Part shown: positions 51,147 through 62,386 of the stretch, piece after piece
Position numbering within the stretch: the first letter of the stretch is position 1
How the letters are laid out: the number at the start of each line of letters is the position of its first letter
NCBI RefSeq assembly: GCF_030445035.2
Contig: NC_080682.1
Location: forward strand, 32,780,770 to 32,844,769
Origin: Dasypus novemcinctus
Taxonomy: Eukaryota > Chordata > Mammalia > Cingulata > Dasypodidae
DNA length: 64,000 bases
Direction: 5' to 3'
Made by a program: the position numbers and the translations under genes
The notes under the pieces: generated by a model
The model's input: only the letters and a program-made list of their open reading frames with translations
What the model was told of the DNA's origin: nothing
Databases searched by the model: none

Positions 51147-51366
51147 TTCTCACATATTCTTTCCTAAAAGAGATCTTTGGAAATAGAAGTAAATTGTAAA
51201 ATGGAAGCCTAAATGACAAAGAAAAATTAGAATTCTTCCAAGTCCTCATGCACAATTTCTCAAATATTCATTCCTAAAAGAGATCTTCTGGAACTGTAGT
51301 AACCTATAAAATGGAAACCTAAATGACAAAGAAAAATTAGAATTCTTCCAAGCTTTCATGATCAAT
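51147..51366. repeat. 110-base tandem duplication
   Basis: Two head-to-tail copies, 51147-51256 and 51257-51366, share 'ttcctaaaagagatctt' (51161 and 51271) and a long stretch with 'cctaaatgacaaagaaaaat'. They differ at a modest number of sites, so the duplication is not brand new. Confidence 0.9.
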
Positions 51367-51404
51367 TCTTGTTAAACTCAGAAAGTATGCAATTTTAAGA
51401 TGTT

Positions 51405-52125
51405 TTTGAAAATACTTTTATTTATTTTTAAAAAATACATATATCACAAAAAACATAAATGAAAAAAAATTTTCCTTATGCTCCATTCCCACACCCCTCC
51501 ACTCCTCCCACATCAATAACCTCTTTCATGAGTGCAGTACATTCATTGCACTTGATGAATACATTTTGGAGCACTGCTATACAGCATGGATTATAGTTTA
51601 CATTGTGGTTTATCCACTCCCAGTCCATTCAGTGGGTTATGGCAGGATATATAATGTCCTGTATCTGTCCCTGCAATATCATTCAGGACAACTCCAAGTC
51701 CCAAAAATGCCCCCAAATCACACCTCCTTTTCCCTCTCCCTGACTTCAGCAACTTCCATGGCCACACTCTCCACTGAATGATATAATTTCTTCCATTGCT
51801 AGAGTCACAATCATTCTGTAGTAGAATACCAGTAAGTCCACTCTAATCCATATTTTATTCCTCCATCCTGAGGACCCTGGGAAGGCGATACCCACTCCAC
51901 CTCTCAACTGAGAGGGGGCTTCAATTTCACACAGCTTTTGAATGGGTTTCATAAGCCCACAGCTATAGATGCTCTCAGTTTCTTGATGGGGTTGTTGTCC
52001 ATCCTCACATCCCTGTGTTGCAGCACCTACTCTCCAGTTCATTGTAATTTATGCATCTTAAATCCAAGAGGACCAATCCTGGACCTTCAACTGCAGAAGA
52101 ATGAAGGAGAGGGGGCTTCATTAGG
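51405..52125 (-). repeat. LINE-1 3' UTR, antisense
   Basis: The T-rich end lies at 51405-51430, followed by 'cattgcacttgatgaatac', 'gtgggttatggcaggatata' (about 51631) and 'ccagtaagtccactctaatc' (about 51828). The outer boundary is near 52125. Confidence 0.8.
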
Positions 52126-52129
52126 ATAA

Positions 52130-53340
52130 ATTTTACTCTTAAGGATATCTATAAATATATCTATAATAATATTTTTCTCTAGTTCTTAGTCTCTTATGGG
52201 CCACCAAAGTAATATTACATTTTTCTATTATGTTATTCATTTACTGGCTCCTTTTACCAACAGTTACTTCTCCTTCTTTCCATGTGAATTAATATTCACA
52301 CAGACCCTTCATTGAATTCTTCACCCAGGGTTCCTTTTACCTGTCTGTCATCTAAAGACCTTTTACAAACCATTTTGCCAATTAATTGGCTACATCTCAA
52401 AGTTGGGCAAAATTTACACCATATCAGTGTTGCTATCATCCAGTTCCTCTGATGCCATGTGGAATACTGCTCTTAATTCAGCCCTTTGAATGGAATGCCT
52501 CTTCCCTCTGCAGACCACTGGGCTCTCTGCTTCTACTTTCCACATGGAGTGCTGACCCTGTATTCATGAATTAACCTCTCTGTAAACCATACCGCTTGTT
52601 AGACACACTCCAATAAGTGAACATATAGAGATACCCATTCAACTAAGAGTTAGATTACTCCTCAGGGGTATCTAAAGTAAGGCACAAATGAACTGCCAAT
52701 AGGTATTTGACTATGCAATGATTCCCCTTCCAAATATACTTGATTTATCAAATCCATTTAATAAGGGAATATTCTACTGTTCATTTTGTTACCCTCTGGA
52801 ATGATTATAATATAAACCAGGATGTATTGGTATTTTCAGTCTAAAATAATATTTATGTCCTCCAATAATAAAAGCAGTTTCACATAAAATTCTATAACAA
52901 GCTGACAAGGCTGTTTTAAGTGGTGAATACTTGTTTAGCTGCAATAGTCCAAAAGTTCCCCATCCATAGTTCAATGGTCTCCATTGGGGACAATGACAGC
53001 CTCCCTTACAGAGCGCATGGTTCAGAAAAGAAAAAGAGTTTTCATGAATTTCTTTTTAAGAACAGAGAACGATATCCAGGGGACTTCCAGTAGATTTTAT
53101 TTCTTATCTAATGGGCTAGAAATGTATTACATACCTATTCCTAGATCATTCACTGAAAAGGAGAATAGCACAAAAAGAATAGTTTCAACTAATCCAGATT
53201 CATATCTGTAGCCTGAGGATAGACCCAACTTTACACAAATACTTGGTTACCTTACAGTGCAACGTAACTGAATTCTATTAGGGAGCATGAAGGTAGGAAA
53301 TTACTCTCCATAAGATGCCTGTATAAATTACCCACCCTCT
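52130..53340. other. intergenic, no gene seen
   Basis: No conserved frame, RNA gene or recognised element. Confidence 0.45.
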
Positions 53341-53354
53341 ACCTACTGTCCTAT

Positions 53355-53475
53355 ACTTTTGTCTTTCCTCTTGTCTTCTCTCCTCTCCCGTCCTCTCTTC
53401 TCTTTCTTCCCCTCTTCCTCCTTCTCCACCAATTCTCCTCCTCTTCCTCTTCTTCATTCTTCTCTCTCTCCTCCA
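53355..53475. repeat. pyrimidine-rich low-complexity tract
   Basis: A (CT/CTT/CCT)-rich stretch on the plus strand, with 'cttcctcctcttcc'-type wording. Simple repeat. Confidence 0.9.
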
Positions 53476-54241
53476 ACATACTGTTTCACTCTTTAACTTT
53501 TAGATTTCTCCCACAGGCTTTTGAAAATGATAGTTTCTCCCATTTTAAAAAAATATCCACCTCTCCCCCATGTTCTTACTCAGTGACTAATTTGATCCTC
53601 CTTACAACCCCATAACCATAAGGTAATATCTCTATTTTTCAAAATAATAACTGAAGCACAAAAAAAGTTGCTAACATGCCCCAGATCACAAATTGGTCAA
53701 GATTCAACAAATATGGCATAGTATACTAGCAATGAAAATGTATCACACAAGCATTTCTCTCAATTTAAATCTGAAAATGTTTTCCAAGTATTTTCTATGC
53801 ATAGTATGCCAGCAGATGATTTCACATACTGTATTTCCCGTTAAGCCTACTAATGACCTTATTTTACTTCAGGCTGTTTTACTTAAGGATTACATAAGTT
53901 AATTGACCTGTGTAGAATCATGATAAACTGAAAATGGGGAATCATATCTAGGGTAATGTCTTTGGTATATTATTTCTCTAGGACCCTACCATGTTTCATT
54001 CAATGGAGAGGTGTCTCTGGTCCTAAGTCTTAATGTCTGCAGTCTTTCCTTATACCCCACTGGAATCAGGAAATTTCAAGAATATAACCTGATCTAGATT
54101 GTCCTTAAGCAGTTCCCAAGGATAGGGCTAAAGGTAGGAAAGGAACACATGGAAATGCCTGAGGAGTAAGTTCTTCCTAATCCTAATGGAAGAACCAAAG
54201 CACCTAAACATCAGAGCTAACCTGATTCAGCACTTACCCTC

Positions 54242-54714
54242 TGTAGTAGTTTGATATAATTGATAAATTCCAAAAAGAGATATTGGATTATGCTTGTAAT
54301 CTGATCTGTACCTGGGCATGACTGAGTTATGATTAGGACATTGAGTCCCCACCCTTTGGTGGCATGGTGAAGAACAGAGTTGAGGGTTTTTAATGTTGAA
54401 GCTTTGATTTTGGAGTTTGATGCTGAGGACTTGAATTGGTGCCTTGAGAAGCTAGCATGCAGAGGAAATAGAAGCCAGCTCCAGGGAGGAAGGAACCTTG
54501 AAGCAAGAGTAAAGCAAGCCCCAGGAACATAGAAACCCAGGAAACCTGAACCCTTGCAGATTTTGGCAGCCGTCTTGCTCCAAAAGACTTTGGTGAGGGA
54601 AGTACTTATGCTTTATGGCCTAGTATCTATAAGCTTCTACCCAAAATAAATACCCTTTATAAAAACCAACCAATTTCTGGTATTTTGCATCAGTACCCCT
54701 TTTGCTACCTCACA
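54242..54714 (+). mobile_element. MaLR-like solo LTR (fossil), second type
   Basis: A 473-base element starts near TGTAGTAGTTTGATAT and ends near 54714. It ends with an 'aataaataccctttataaaa' stretch at 54645 and 'caatttctggtattttgcat' at 54671, a layout like MaLR LTRs. It differs in sequence from the LTR at 47647. No internal genes are present. Boundaries are approximate and the family is inferred. Confidence 0.5.
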
Positions 54715-54867
54715 TCAAATTTAGTGGATATGAAGCATCATAGCACTAGTGTCCATGAGGTAAAATAACTTAATAACAAGAGCTCAGGTTTAGAAATCAG
54801 ATCAGTCCAGACTTAATTCTGAGCACTACCAATTATCAGTTATTTTGCTTTGAACTGTTGTAAAATT

Positions 54868-55319
54868 TGAGAGAGGTTCAATTATTTGCATATAGAGAGG
54901 CCACAACTCAGGAATGATTTTGAGAAGGAAAAATGGTTTATTGACGGACGGCTGGACTCGGGAGCTTTCTGTTTTAATACCGAGCCCAGAATAAGATTTT
55001 TGAGTTCCTTTTATACAGAGAAGAAAGGCCAAATGTTCCTTTTGTTTCAGTTCTCAATAGGCTTGAATTAGCATATATATCTTCCACATCTTAGGTAAGC
55101 TTTTAGCATGGACCTTAGGTATTCTAGGTAAGCTTTTAGCATATTTTATTTGCATTTCCCCTGAATACTTAACATTTATAGACCTTGCATTGTTAAACTG
55201 TTTCCTGGGACTGGAGTCCTTGCCATGGGGCTGCAGCCTTTTACCATCCCACACCCACAAGTCACAGATAGTTTAGGTTATCTCTGAAGAGACAAAGAGC
55301 CTCCCACCCATAGCCCACA
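54868..55319 (-). mobile_element. solo ERV LTR (fossil), antisense, class I-like
   Basis: On the minus strand this 452-base element begins TGTGGG at 55319 and ends CTCTCA at 54868. It carries a TATA box 'gtataaaagg' near 55014 and an 'aataaacca' signal near 54940, followed by 'tttttccttctcaaaatc', a layout typical of gammaretrovirus-like (class I) LTRs. 'taggtaagcttttagcat' occurs twice, near 55093 and 55126. Ends are inferred from TG...CA; a target duplication was not recognised. Confidence 0.55.
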
Positions 55320-55422
55320 TCAGAACAATTCCTGATCAAAATGAGCATCAGTTTCCCATACTTATAAATGGAAATATTAATATCTCTCTTATAAAGATGA
55401 TGTGAAATTCAGATGGCATATT

Positions 55423-55472
55423 ACACCTAGGATGATTACATCCTAGGATGATTACACCTAGGATGATGTTAC
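55423..55472. repeat. 16-base tandem repeat
   Basis: 'acctaggatgattaca'-type units are repeated about three times with small changes. Confidence 0.85.
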
Positions 55473-57169
55473 ATGGAAAGTGTTCCTTATTGGTTAGTTC
55501 TCTTTGTATTCATATTGCCTCTATGTCCTAACAACCTTTTCAGAGATTTTCAAATTCACTGTAGGATATTTAATTGAAGAGGTCAAACACTCATGGAAAG
55601 ACTTTATAATTATAATGACTTCTGCATCAATAGTCCTTTGTGAAAAACAAGGCATTTCTAATTTCTGTATTTGCCCAAATTTCTTACAAACATAAGAGGA
55701 AATAAGACAAGCTATATATGTGAGTTCAGATTATTTGTGCTAGAAACCTGGGCTGATCACACATGAACTCTGCTTTCAGCTACAGAAGATGACAACACTC
55801 AATGACTTTACTCTAAAACAGGCATCATTCTAAACACAATGCATGCATTGTCACTGATAACCCACAACAGTCCTATAAATTAGGTACTGTAATCACCCTT
55901 TTTACATATGGAAAACAGAGGTCTAAAGAGGCTGAGAAACTGCCCAAGGTCACATAGCTAGTTAATAGAAATGACATCATTAGGAGCAAGGATTGTTGTA
56001 ATTCAAAACTCTTGCTTTTAGGAATGACTGAGATTTTTAGTATTAGACAACAGTTTGTCTAGCCTGTACCTTTCTATCCTCAGGGCATCAATAGTAGAAT
56101 AACAGTTTTGTATTGTTCTAGATTTTTCCACTTGCCTGGTGGGTATTATTAAGGTTGTTTTATAGGTTCTGAATACTCTGTGCCTTATTTTCTGACCCCA
56201 AGATCACTTCCAAACCACCAGCCACAGAGGAGCTGCTAGTCCAGTCCAGCTGGTCTCACACCCACCATGGTCACAGATGTTACAGCCACAAAAAGAAAGA
56301 ACAGTTTGAATGGGTTTTGTTGCCATCTTAGCTGAGGCTGCTAATTCTAATCCTCTGTGAACTGAAAGTCAGAGTACCTTTAACTAGTTGTAGTTAAATA
56401 TTATCCATTTTAATAGCTCTCTGAAATCAAACTTGAAAATGTTGAAAAGGACATTCTGTAAGGATACATGAGCCTGGAACACAACATAATAACCAGCCAC
56501 AAATTACAGAGGCTGGTGGTTCTGAATTTCCAAACCATATGGATCCAAGATCCCCAAAACCAAAGACTTTCTTAGGAAAATTCTTAAAAGAGCTGAAATC
56601 GGCAGCATTTGCTCTAGAGTAGTGGCATCTGGGACATACTATTCTGGAGCAACTTTTATATGCTGCTGAATTCATGGCTCTGCCAAACTTTAGTTTATCT
56701 TCCTTAACATGCATTTCCATTTTCAGGGCTTTAAATCAGGTTAGAAGTCATCTCAAGTGGCTTTCATAGGATGCTTCATATAGTTTTAAAAAGCAAACTG
56801 CCAAATGTACAGGAAGGAGGCTTTTGACGAGATGTCTTCCAATTGATGGTTTTTCCCCCCCATTATTTTCTATTGAAGACTAAAGTTTTGGAAGTTTTCT
56901 GTCTAAAGAACTTCTTTATCTGAGCTGGAGTGCTTGTGACCCACAATCAGAGTATGGTGTGAACCTGTAGAGCAAAAATAAACTCTGTCAACAAACTCAT
57001 TTACTTAAGAAGTTTCTCTAAGCAATCATTTCTGTGTCACTAATTAAAGGAAAGAAATATAATTAATGTAAGATGAACTTGCAAAGCAGTAGTTAGGTGT
57101 GTGTCTGTAATTACAAACATCAGGCAAAGTGTTCTCTACAAATAAGATGTCTTGGCAAAGAGTGAACCT

Positions 57170-57270
57170 GTTTCTTCTCCAAACTCATTCAGAGAAGTAG
57201 GTACAAACAGTGACTTCTTAAGGTGTTTTTCTCTTCAGGTAACACTAGGATCTTCACTTTACAGGTAGAG
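57170..57270 (+). promoter_or_regulatory. candidate 5'-UTR exon and donor, block C1
   Basis: 'tcactttacag' ends at 57264 and is followed by 'gtagag', a weaker donor than in the intact gene. The upstream 'cattcagagaagtaggtaca' matches the other copies. It has no downstream acceptor or receptor in this unit. Confidence 0.35.
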
Positions 57271-57599
57271 TTGAATTTCATTGTGACTTTCTACTGTCAC
57301 ACAACTTTAAGAACAATAACCAACATAATCATTGTACTCATAAAAGCAGTACTGAGATATTATGGAGCCAGACCATAGATAGAAAAGTAAAGCCTTTATT
57401 AAATTATTTTACTGATAATAAAGGCAATATAATAGGATTATTTAAAAAAAAATAGGATCACAAAACTGATTTTTTAAAAGAATGTAAACATTCTTTCGTG
57501 TACTTTTAAGAAACTTTTATATGTGTAGTGTATATGCCATTTATATTTTGTATTTTCCATTCAGTTTTATACTTAGCATCATATTATTTTATTCCATTA

Positions 57600-59361
57600 C
57601 CAGGAAATTCTAATTAGGGGTTAATCTCATCTGTCTCTGCTGAATTCCTTTTATAAAGACAGAACTAAAACCAAGCAACTAAGTTGAAAACAGCCAAGGC
57701 CTACTTAAGTGATTACTGAATCCCCAAGATCTTTTACTTCTTGCTTCAAGATATTTTCTTGGGTGGGGAAGAAAACTATCCCTGACCCTTATCATCTCCT
57801 TAAGTATAGGAAAAGACAAACCCTAATGTAACAAGAGAGTTACAGCACCCCAGGTGATTCCTAGCAATCCTGTTCCCTAAATCCTCTCAGTTAATCATTA
57901 AGTTAACAGCTCGCAGTCATAAGGTTATACAATCAGGGATTGAGTTTTTTAATAGTGAATAATATAAACACAGTAAGGTGACATGCAAAACATCTTACAT
58001 ATTTACACATTATTACTTGTGATCTTCATTTCATTCTATCAATCCATATTTCAAATTATCTTTGCCTGAACTACTTTCTTTAATGTATCTTGTTCTGCAA
58101 GCCAGCTGATGATGAATTCTCTCTGCTTTTTGAATGGAAGAAAACATCTCTGTTTTGCATTTTGAAAGATCTTCTTGCTGTGTAGATATTATTGCTTAAC
58201 AAATTTTTCCTATGGTAATTTTTCTTTTAGTGGTGTTCCATGGTCTCCTTGCTTGCATTAATTCTTATATGAAGAATGAAGTCATTCTCATCTTCCTCTC
58301 CTGTTCAACCATATATTGTGAAACCTTCCACTTTGCAAAGGACGATATTGAGGCATGAAAAAGTTGAGTAATTCCTGCAGAATAAACATATTGCCCTTAC
58401 CCACAGATTAATGACAACCATCAGAGTTTTATTAGTGAGGATGACTGCCATGGAAACATTTTTCTCAATTTAATTTTAAAATACTTTCCAAGCATTCTTA
58501 TGCAAAGTACACTAGCCTGATGATTTCTCATGCTGTCTTTTGGCATTCCTCCCAATAATCCTATTTATTTAAGGCAATTTGACAGGCACTAGTAAGTTAA
58601 TTGACATTTATAGAGCCATATATTAGTAAGTAGGAGAGCTGGGAAACTTGTGCAGGTTTGTGTCTTTGTATATAATCCTTTAGGATTCCAGCACGGCACA
58701 TTCATTTGGAAGATAACCCTTTTCCCAAGTCTAAACTTCTGCTTAGAATTTTCTATTCTGCAGCCATCAAGAATTTTTTTTTTTTTAAAGATGTCTATAT
58801 TAAATTTAGGTAGGTCACCAAGATATAGGTCAAAGGAAGGATAAGAAGTTAGGAGATGTTCTTTTCTCCAACTTCTCTTTCCTTTTCAGCTACTGCAAAT
58901 CAGATCTACCTGAGGAATAAACTGAGTCTACCCTTGATGTAGAACCAAAGCTCCTAAACAATTCAGAGCTGACTGAGTCAGCACTTCCTCTCCCATCACA
59001 CTGAGTTTATAAGTCATGTCACAATAACAGTGTCTGTTGAGGTACAATCGCATAATGATAAGAGCTCAGATCTAGAATCTGCACATACAGCCAAGTGCTA
59101 CTAACTGTTAGGTTTTAATTGCTGCCAAATTTCTTTATATATAAAATGAGAATAATAATATATTTCTCCAGGTGATTATATGAGATTCAGATGAGATAAC
59201 ACTTAGAAAATTGACCAATATATAAAGAGGCTCATTATTTCTTAGTTCTCATGGTATTCACATTTCCTTTATCTCCAAAATATTCTTCAGGAAATCTAAC
59301 TTCACTGTCAGAATTTTTAGTGGAAAGATCAAACATGCACAAAAAATTTCAGAATAATAGG
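57600..59361 (+). repeat. duplicated OR-unit upstream block C2, cut by L1
   Basis: 58080-59340 repeats the distal upstream block seen at 20440-21690 and 37540-39330, with marks such as 'aaaacatctctgttttgca' (about 58141), 'gaaccaaagctcctaaac' (about 58943) and 'ggaaagatcaaacatgcac' (about 59321). It is interrupted by the L1 that starts near 59362, so a further receptor could lie beyond the window. Confidence 0.7.
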
Positions 59362-59460
59362 GACTTGAGGCAGGGCAAGATGGCGTCTGAGTGAGTGCAC
59401 CTCATAATCTCTCCTGCAAAGAAGTGGCTGAGTAGGGTTGGAGTCCTGCTGGACCAGGCT

Positions 59461-59810
59461 GTTTCAGGTGTTTGCAGGGCAGGAGGTGTCTGGATGTCAA
59501 TTTGGTGGGACAGTGACAGAGGAGATTCCCATAAGAGGTCGAATTTTGGGTCTCTTGCATGGAGGTCAGAGGTTGTGGGTGGGACCCTTTCGCCTGAGGC
59601 TGGCAGCCAGGCTGCAGTGATTCCTAAAGGTTTTGTTGAGCTGGGGTGTTCCCAAGCCCTGAGAGGGTTGTTTCAGGGGCTTGCAGGGCAGGAGGTGTCC
59701 AGATGTCAATTTGGTGAGACTGTGATGGAAGAGATTTTTATGAGAAGTGGAATTTTGGTTTTCTGACATGGAGGTCAGAAGTTGTGGGTGGAGACCCTCC
59801 CCCTAGGGCT
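59461..59810 (+). repeat. tandem monomers in the L1 5' UTR
   Basis: A stretch opening 'gtttcaggtgtttgcaggg' at 59461 is repeated from 59670 ('gtttcaggggcttgcaggg'), a period of 209 bases. The first unit is complete and the second runs to about 59810 before diverging. Both contain 'atgtcaatttggtg' and 'catggaggtcaga'. The layout recalls monomeric L1 promoters known from rodents. Confidence 0.8.
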
Positions 59811-60494
59811 GGGGGATCCCTGAAGTCTTTCTTGTGCTGTGGTGTTCTCAGACCCCGTGTTAACTGGATGCATGGTTCCCAGGTCTGTGTCCTCAAAACC
59901 CTGGTGGTGCTTGCTCCAGAGACTCATAGACCCTGAGTCTGCAAAACCACATACTTCCCATCCCTGAACCCACTGCACCCTGAGGTCTATCTGAGGACCA
60001 TGATTACCCTAGACTTTGGCATTTTATGTTGTTGTTGTTGTTGCTGTTTTTCTCTCTGTCCTTGAACTAGGAGGAGTGTATGAGCTGACTTGGGAAGAGT
60101 CTGGGAGGAAAAGAGAGGTGAATCTGCTGAGAAATCCCAATTTACCTAAAAGGTCCTGGGATAGGAAACTTGGTCTGGGAGAAGAAGGAGTCAGAAAATC
60201 AATTAGACCTCTCCTTGCACATGTAAGGGGGAGGGATTGTAGGAGGTGCTATCCAAGGTTCCAATAACATATTTGAGGTTTCTGGTGAGGTGTAGGTGCT
60301 CTCATGCTGGAAATAAAGAGTCATAGTCTTCTGTGTTGAGTTGGTTCAACAAGGACCTACTTGAATCTCCAACCTGACTTCTGAGGCAGCTTTCCTGCAG
60401 CCCTGGGAGAGAGAGAAGTGAGGAAAGGAGAAAAAGGGAAGTTCAGATCCCTAAGTGTATGATTTAACTGCAAAGAAGATTCATAGCTTGAAAT

Positions 60495-60720
60495 GTTGGT
60501 TCTTTTTTTTTTTTTTTTTTTTTTTTGTGGTTGCTGATATTGTATTGTCTTCTGGTATTTTCTCCTGTTTTATCCCCCAAAGACCTTTTTCATTTATTTA
60601 CATATTTTTTCTCTTTTTCTTTTTCTTGCATATCCCCCCCTTTTCTTTGACCCCCTTTTCTCTTCTTTTTTTTTCTTTTCTCTCTTTTTCTTCTTTTATT
60701 ATTTTCTTTTCTTTATATAA
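60495..60720. repeat. T-rich tract in the L1 5' UTR
   Basis: A T run of about 26 (60501-60526) and a long pyrimidine-rich stretch. Low-complexity frames across it are not genes. Confidence 0.85.
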
Positions 60721-61354
60721 TAGGTGCTGCAGGTAGTGCTTCACATTTGCTGTGATTCCTCATCCTCCATTTCCTCTTTTCTGTGTGTATTGCTTTTGGC
60801 CACCTACACTACCCCCTTTCCCCACATCTTTCTAGCCTCCATCATCTACTGTTTCTCTTACATTCCACCTCCCTTTCTTTGGACCCCAAATTGCCTGACT
60901 TTTAATTTCAAATACCTTTGTTCTGTTTTCTGTCTTTTATCCATTCGTGATATTACTGTATTTCTTTTCTCTTTCCCTCTCTCATGAAAACACTGGATTT
61001 TTAATTCATACTATATTCCTCCCCATATTCAGTTGACCTTCTCATTATAGGTATTCTACTTAATGCTATAACTCTACATAACTTACATGAGTCTAATATC
61101 CATTCTCCCAGATCTCACATTGTTGCTCTGTAAACATTTATTACCAATACTACTTTATACATTTTCTTCTCTTATTCATTTTGCTTTCCCTGGTCCTAAT
61201 ATTGTCCTTCAAAGTGAACTTAGCCAACAACAAGATATATAAGAAGAACAAATTGACAAACAGAAGACATAACACTTATGCATGAACAACAACTAATTAA
61301 TCCCCAAGACTAGACAAAGAAGCTAAGGAACTGATTAAACCCATCAAGATAAAA

Positions 61355-62322
61355 TGATGACCAGAGAGCAACAAAAAACTACAAACCAAATAACCAGGAA
61401 AACACGGCTGAATCCAATGAACAAACTAAAAACCAGGAAGGGGATCAGAACATCAGAGAAGTAATTAAAGATCTCAAAACATATATTAGAGATCAACTTA
61501 ATGAAGTAAAGGAAGAGATTAACAATATGAAGAAAACACTTGGAGAGGAAATTGCAGACATATGCAAAAAGATAACAGAAATGATGGTGATGAACACCAC
61601 AGTACAAGAAATCAAAAATACACTCTCAGCAAATAAAAACAGATTAGAAGAGGCAGAGGAGAGAATTAGCAACATGGCAGACAGTACATCTGAAATCAAA
61701 CAGATAGTAGAACTGAACGGTAAAAAGATAGAAAAAATCCAGCTAGGACTTAGGGATCTGAATGACAATGCAAAATGCACAAACATATGTATTATAGGCA
61801 TCCCAGAAGGAGAAGAGAAGGGAAAGGGGACAGAAGGGGTATTGCAGGAAGTAATGGCTGAAAACTTCCCAAATCTATGGAAAGAGATGGATGTACATGT
61901 CCAGGAAGCACAATGCACTCCAAACACCATAAATCCCAACAGGCCCACCCCAAGACATATACTTATCAAATTATCCAAAGCTCAAGACAAAGAGAAAATT
62001 CTAAAAGCAGCAAGAGAAAAGAGAACCATCATAAACAAGGGAGGTTCCATAAGATGAAGTGCTGATTCTCATCTGAAACCATGTAGGCAAGAAGGCAATG
62101 GTATGATATAGTCAAGGTACTAAAAGAAAAAAAAATTTCCAACCAAGAATACTCTACCCAGCTAAATTAGCATTCAAAAATGATGGAGAGTTCAAAATAT
62201 TTACAGATAAACAGAAATTAAAAGAGTATGCCAACAAGAACCCTGCCCTTCAAGAAATACTAAAGGCAGTTCTGCAGGAAGAAAGAAAAAAACAGGGCAG
62301 ACAGAGTTGGAGGAGAGTGTAA
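61355..62322 (+). pseudogene. L1 ORF1 (RNA-binding chaperone), disrupted
   Basis: The main open frame runs through 61527-62057 (176 codons from the first in-frame ATG), and the same frame is open back to about 61355. It shows a coiled-coil-like N-terminal half (IADICKKITEMM, NKNRLEEAEERIS), then the RRM-like core with NICIIGIPEGEE at about residue 90 and the C-terminal domain start with RPTPRHILIKLS. ORF1p normally binds L1 RNA as a trimer. The last part, PAKLAFKNDGEFKIFTDKQK to QSWRRV, is read in a different frame at 62155-62322, so at least one frameshift separates them. The true start codon is not clear. Confidence 0.85.
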
Positions 62323-62386
62323 GAGTAACAACAGAATAAAAGAGAAGGAAAAAACAAAATATGACAAACAAAAGTCCAAACAAAAT

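Larger units (their letters stand above)
53600..57590 (+). repeat. duplicated OR-unit upstream block C1, without receptor
   Basis: This matches the upstream blocks of pseudogene 3 and the intact gene in the same order: 'cagatgatttcacatactgt' near 53812, 'gaaccaaagcacctaaac' near 54191, 'cattctaaacacaatgcatg' near 55828 and the candidate 5' exon near 57264. At about 57590, at the level of position 41370 in the intact gene's flank, it stops, and a second copy of distal upstream DNA begins. No OR coding DNA follows. Three LTR or repeat insertions lie within it. Confidence 0.7.

Noticed and set aside
53600-57590. A hidden OR frame in block C1
   Set aside because: I looked for the [16 protein letters not shown] and PMLNPLIY type motifs in this stretch and found none on either strand; only upstream-flank DNA is present.
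61493-61978. 161-codon minus-strand frame
   Set aside because: It is the reverse strand of L1 ORF1, which shows clear coiled-coil and RRM-like motifs on the plus strand.
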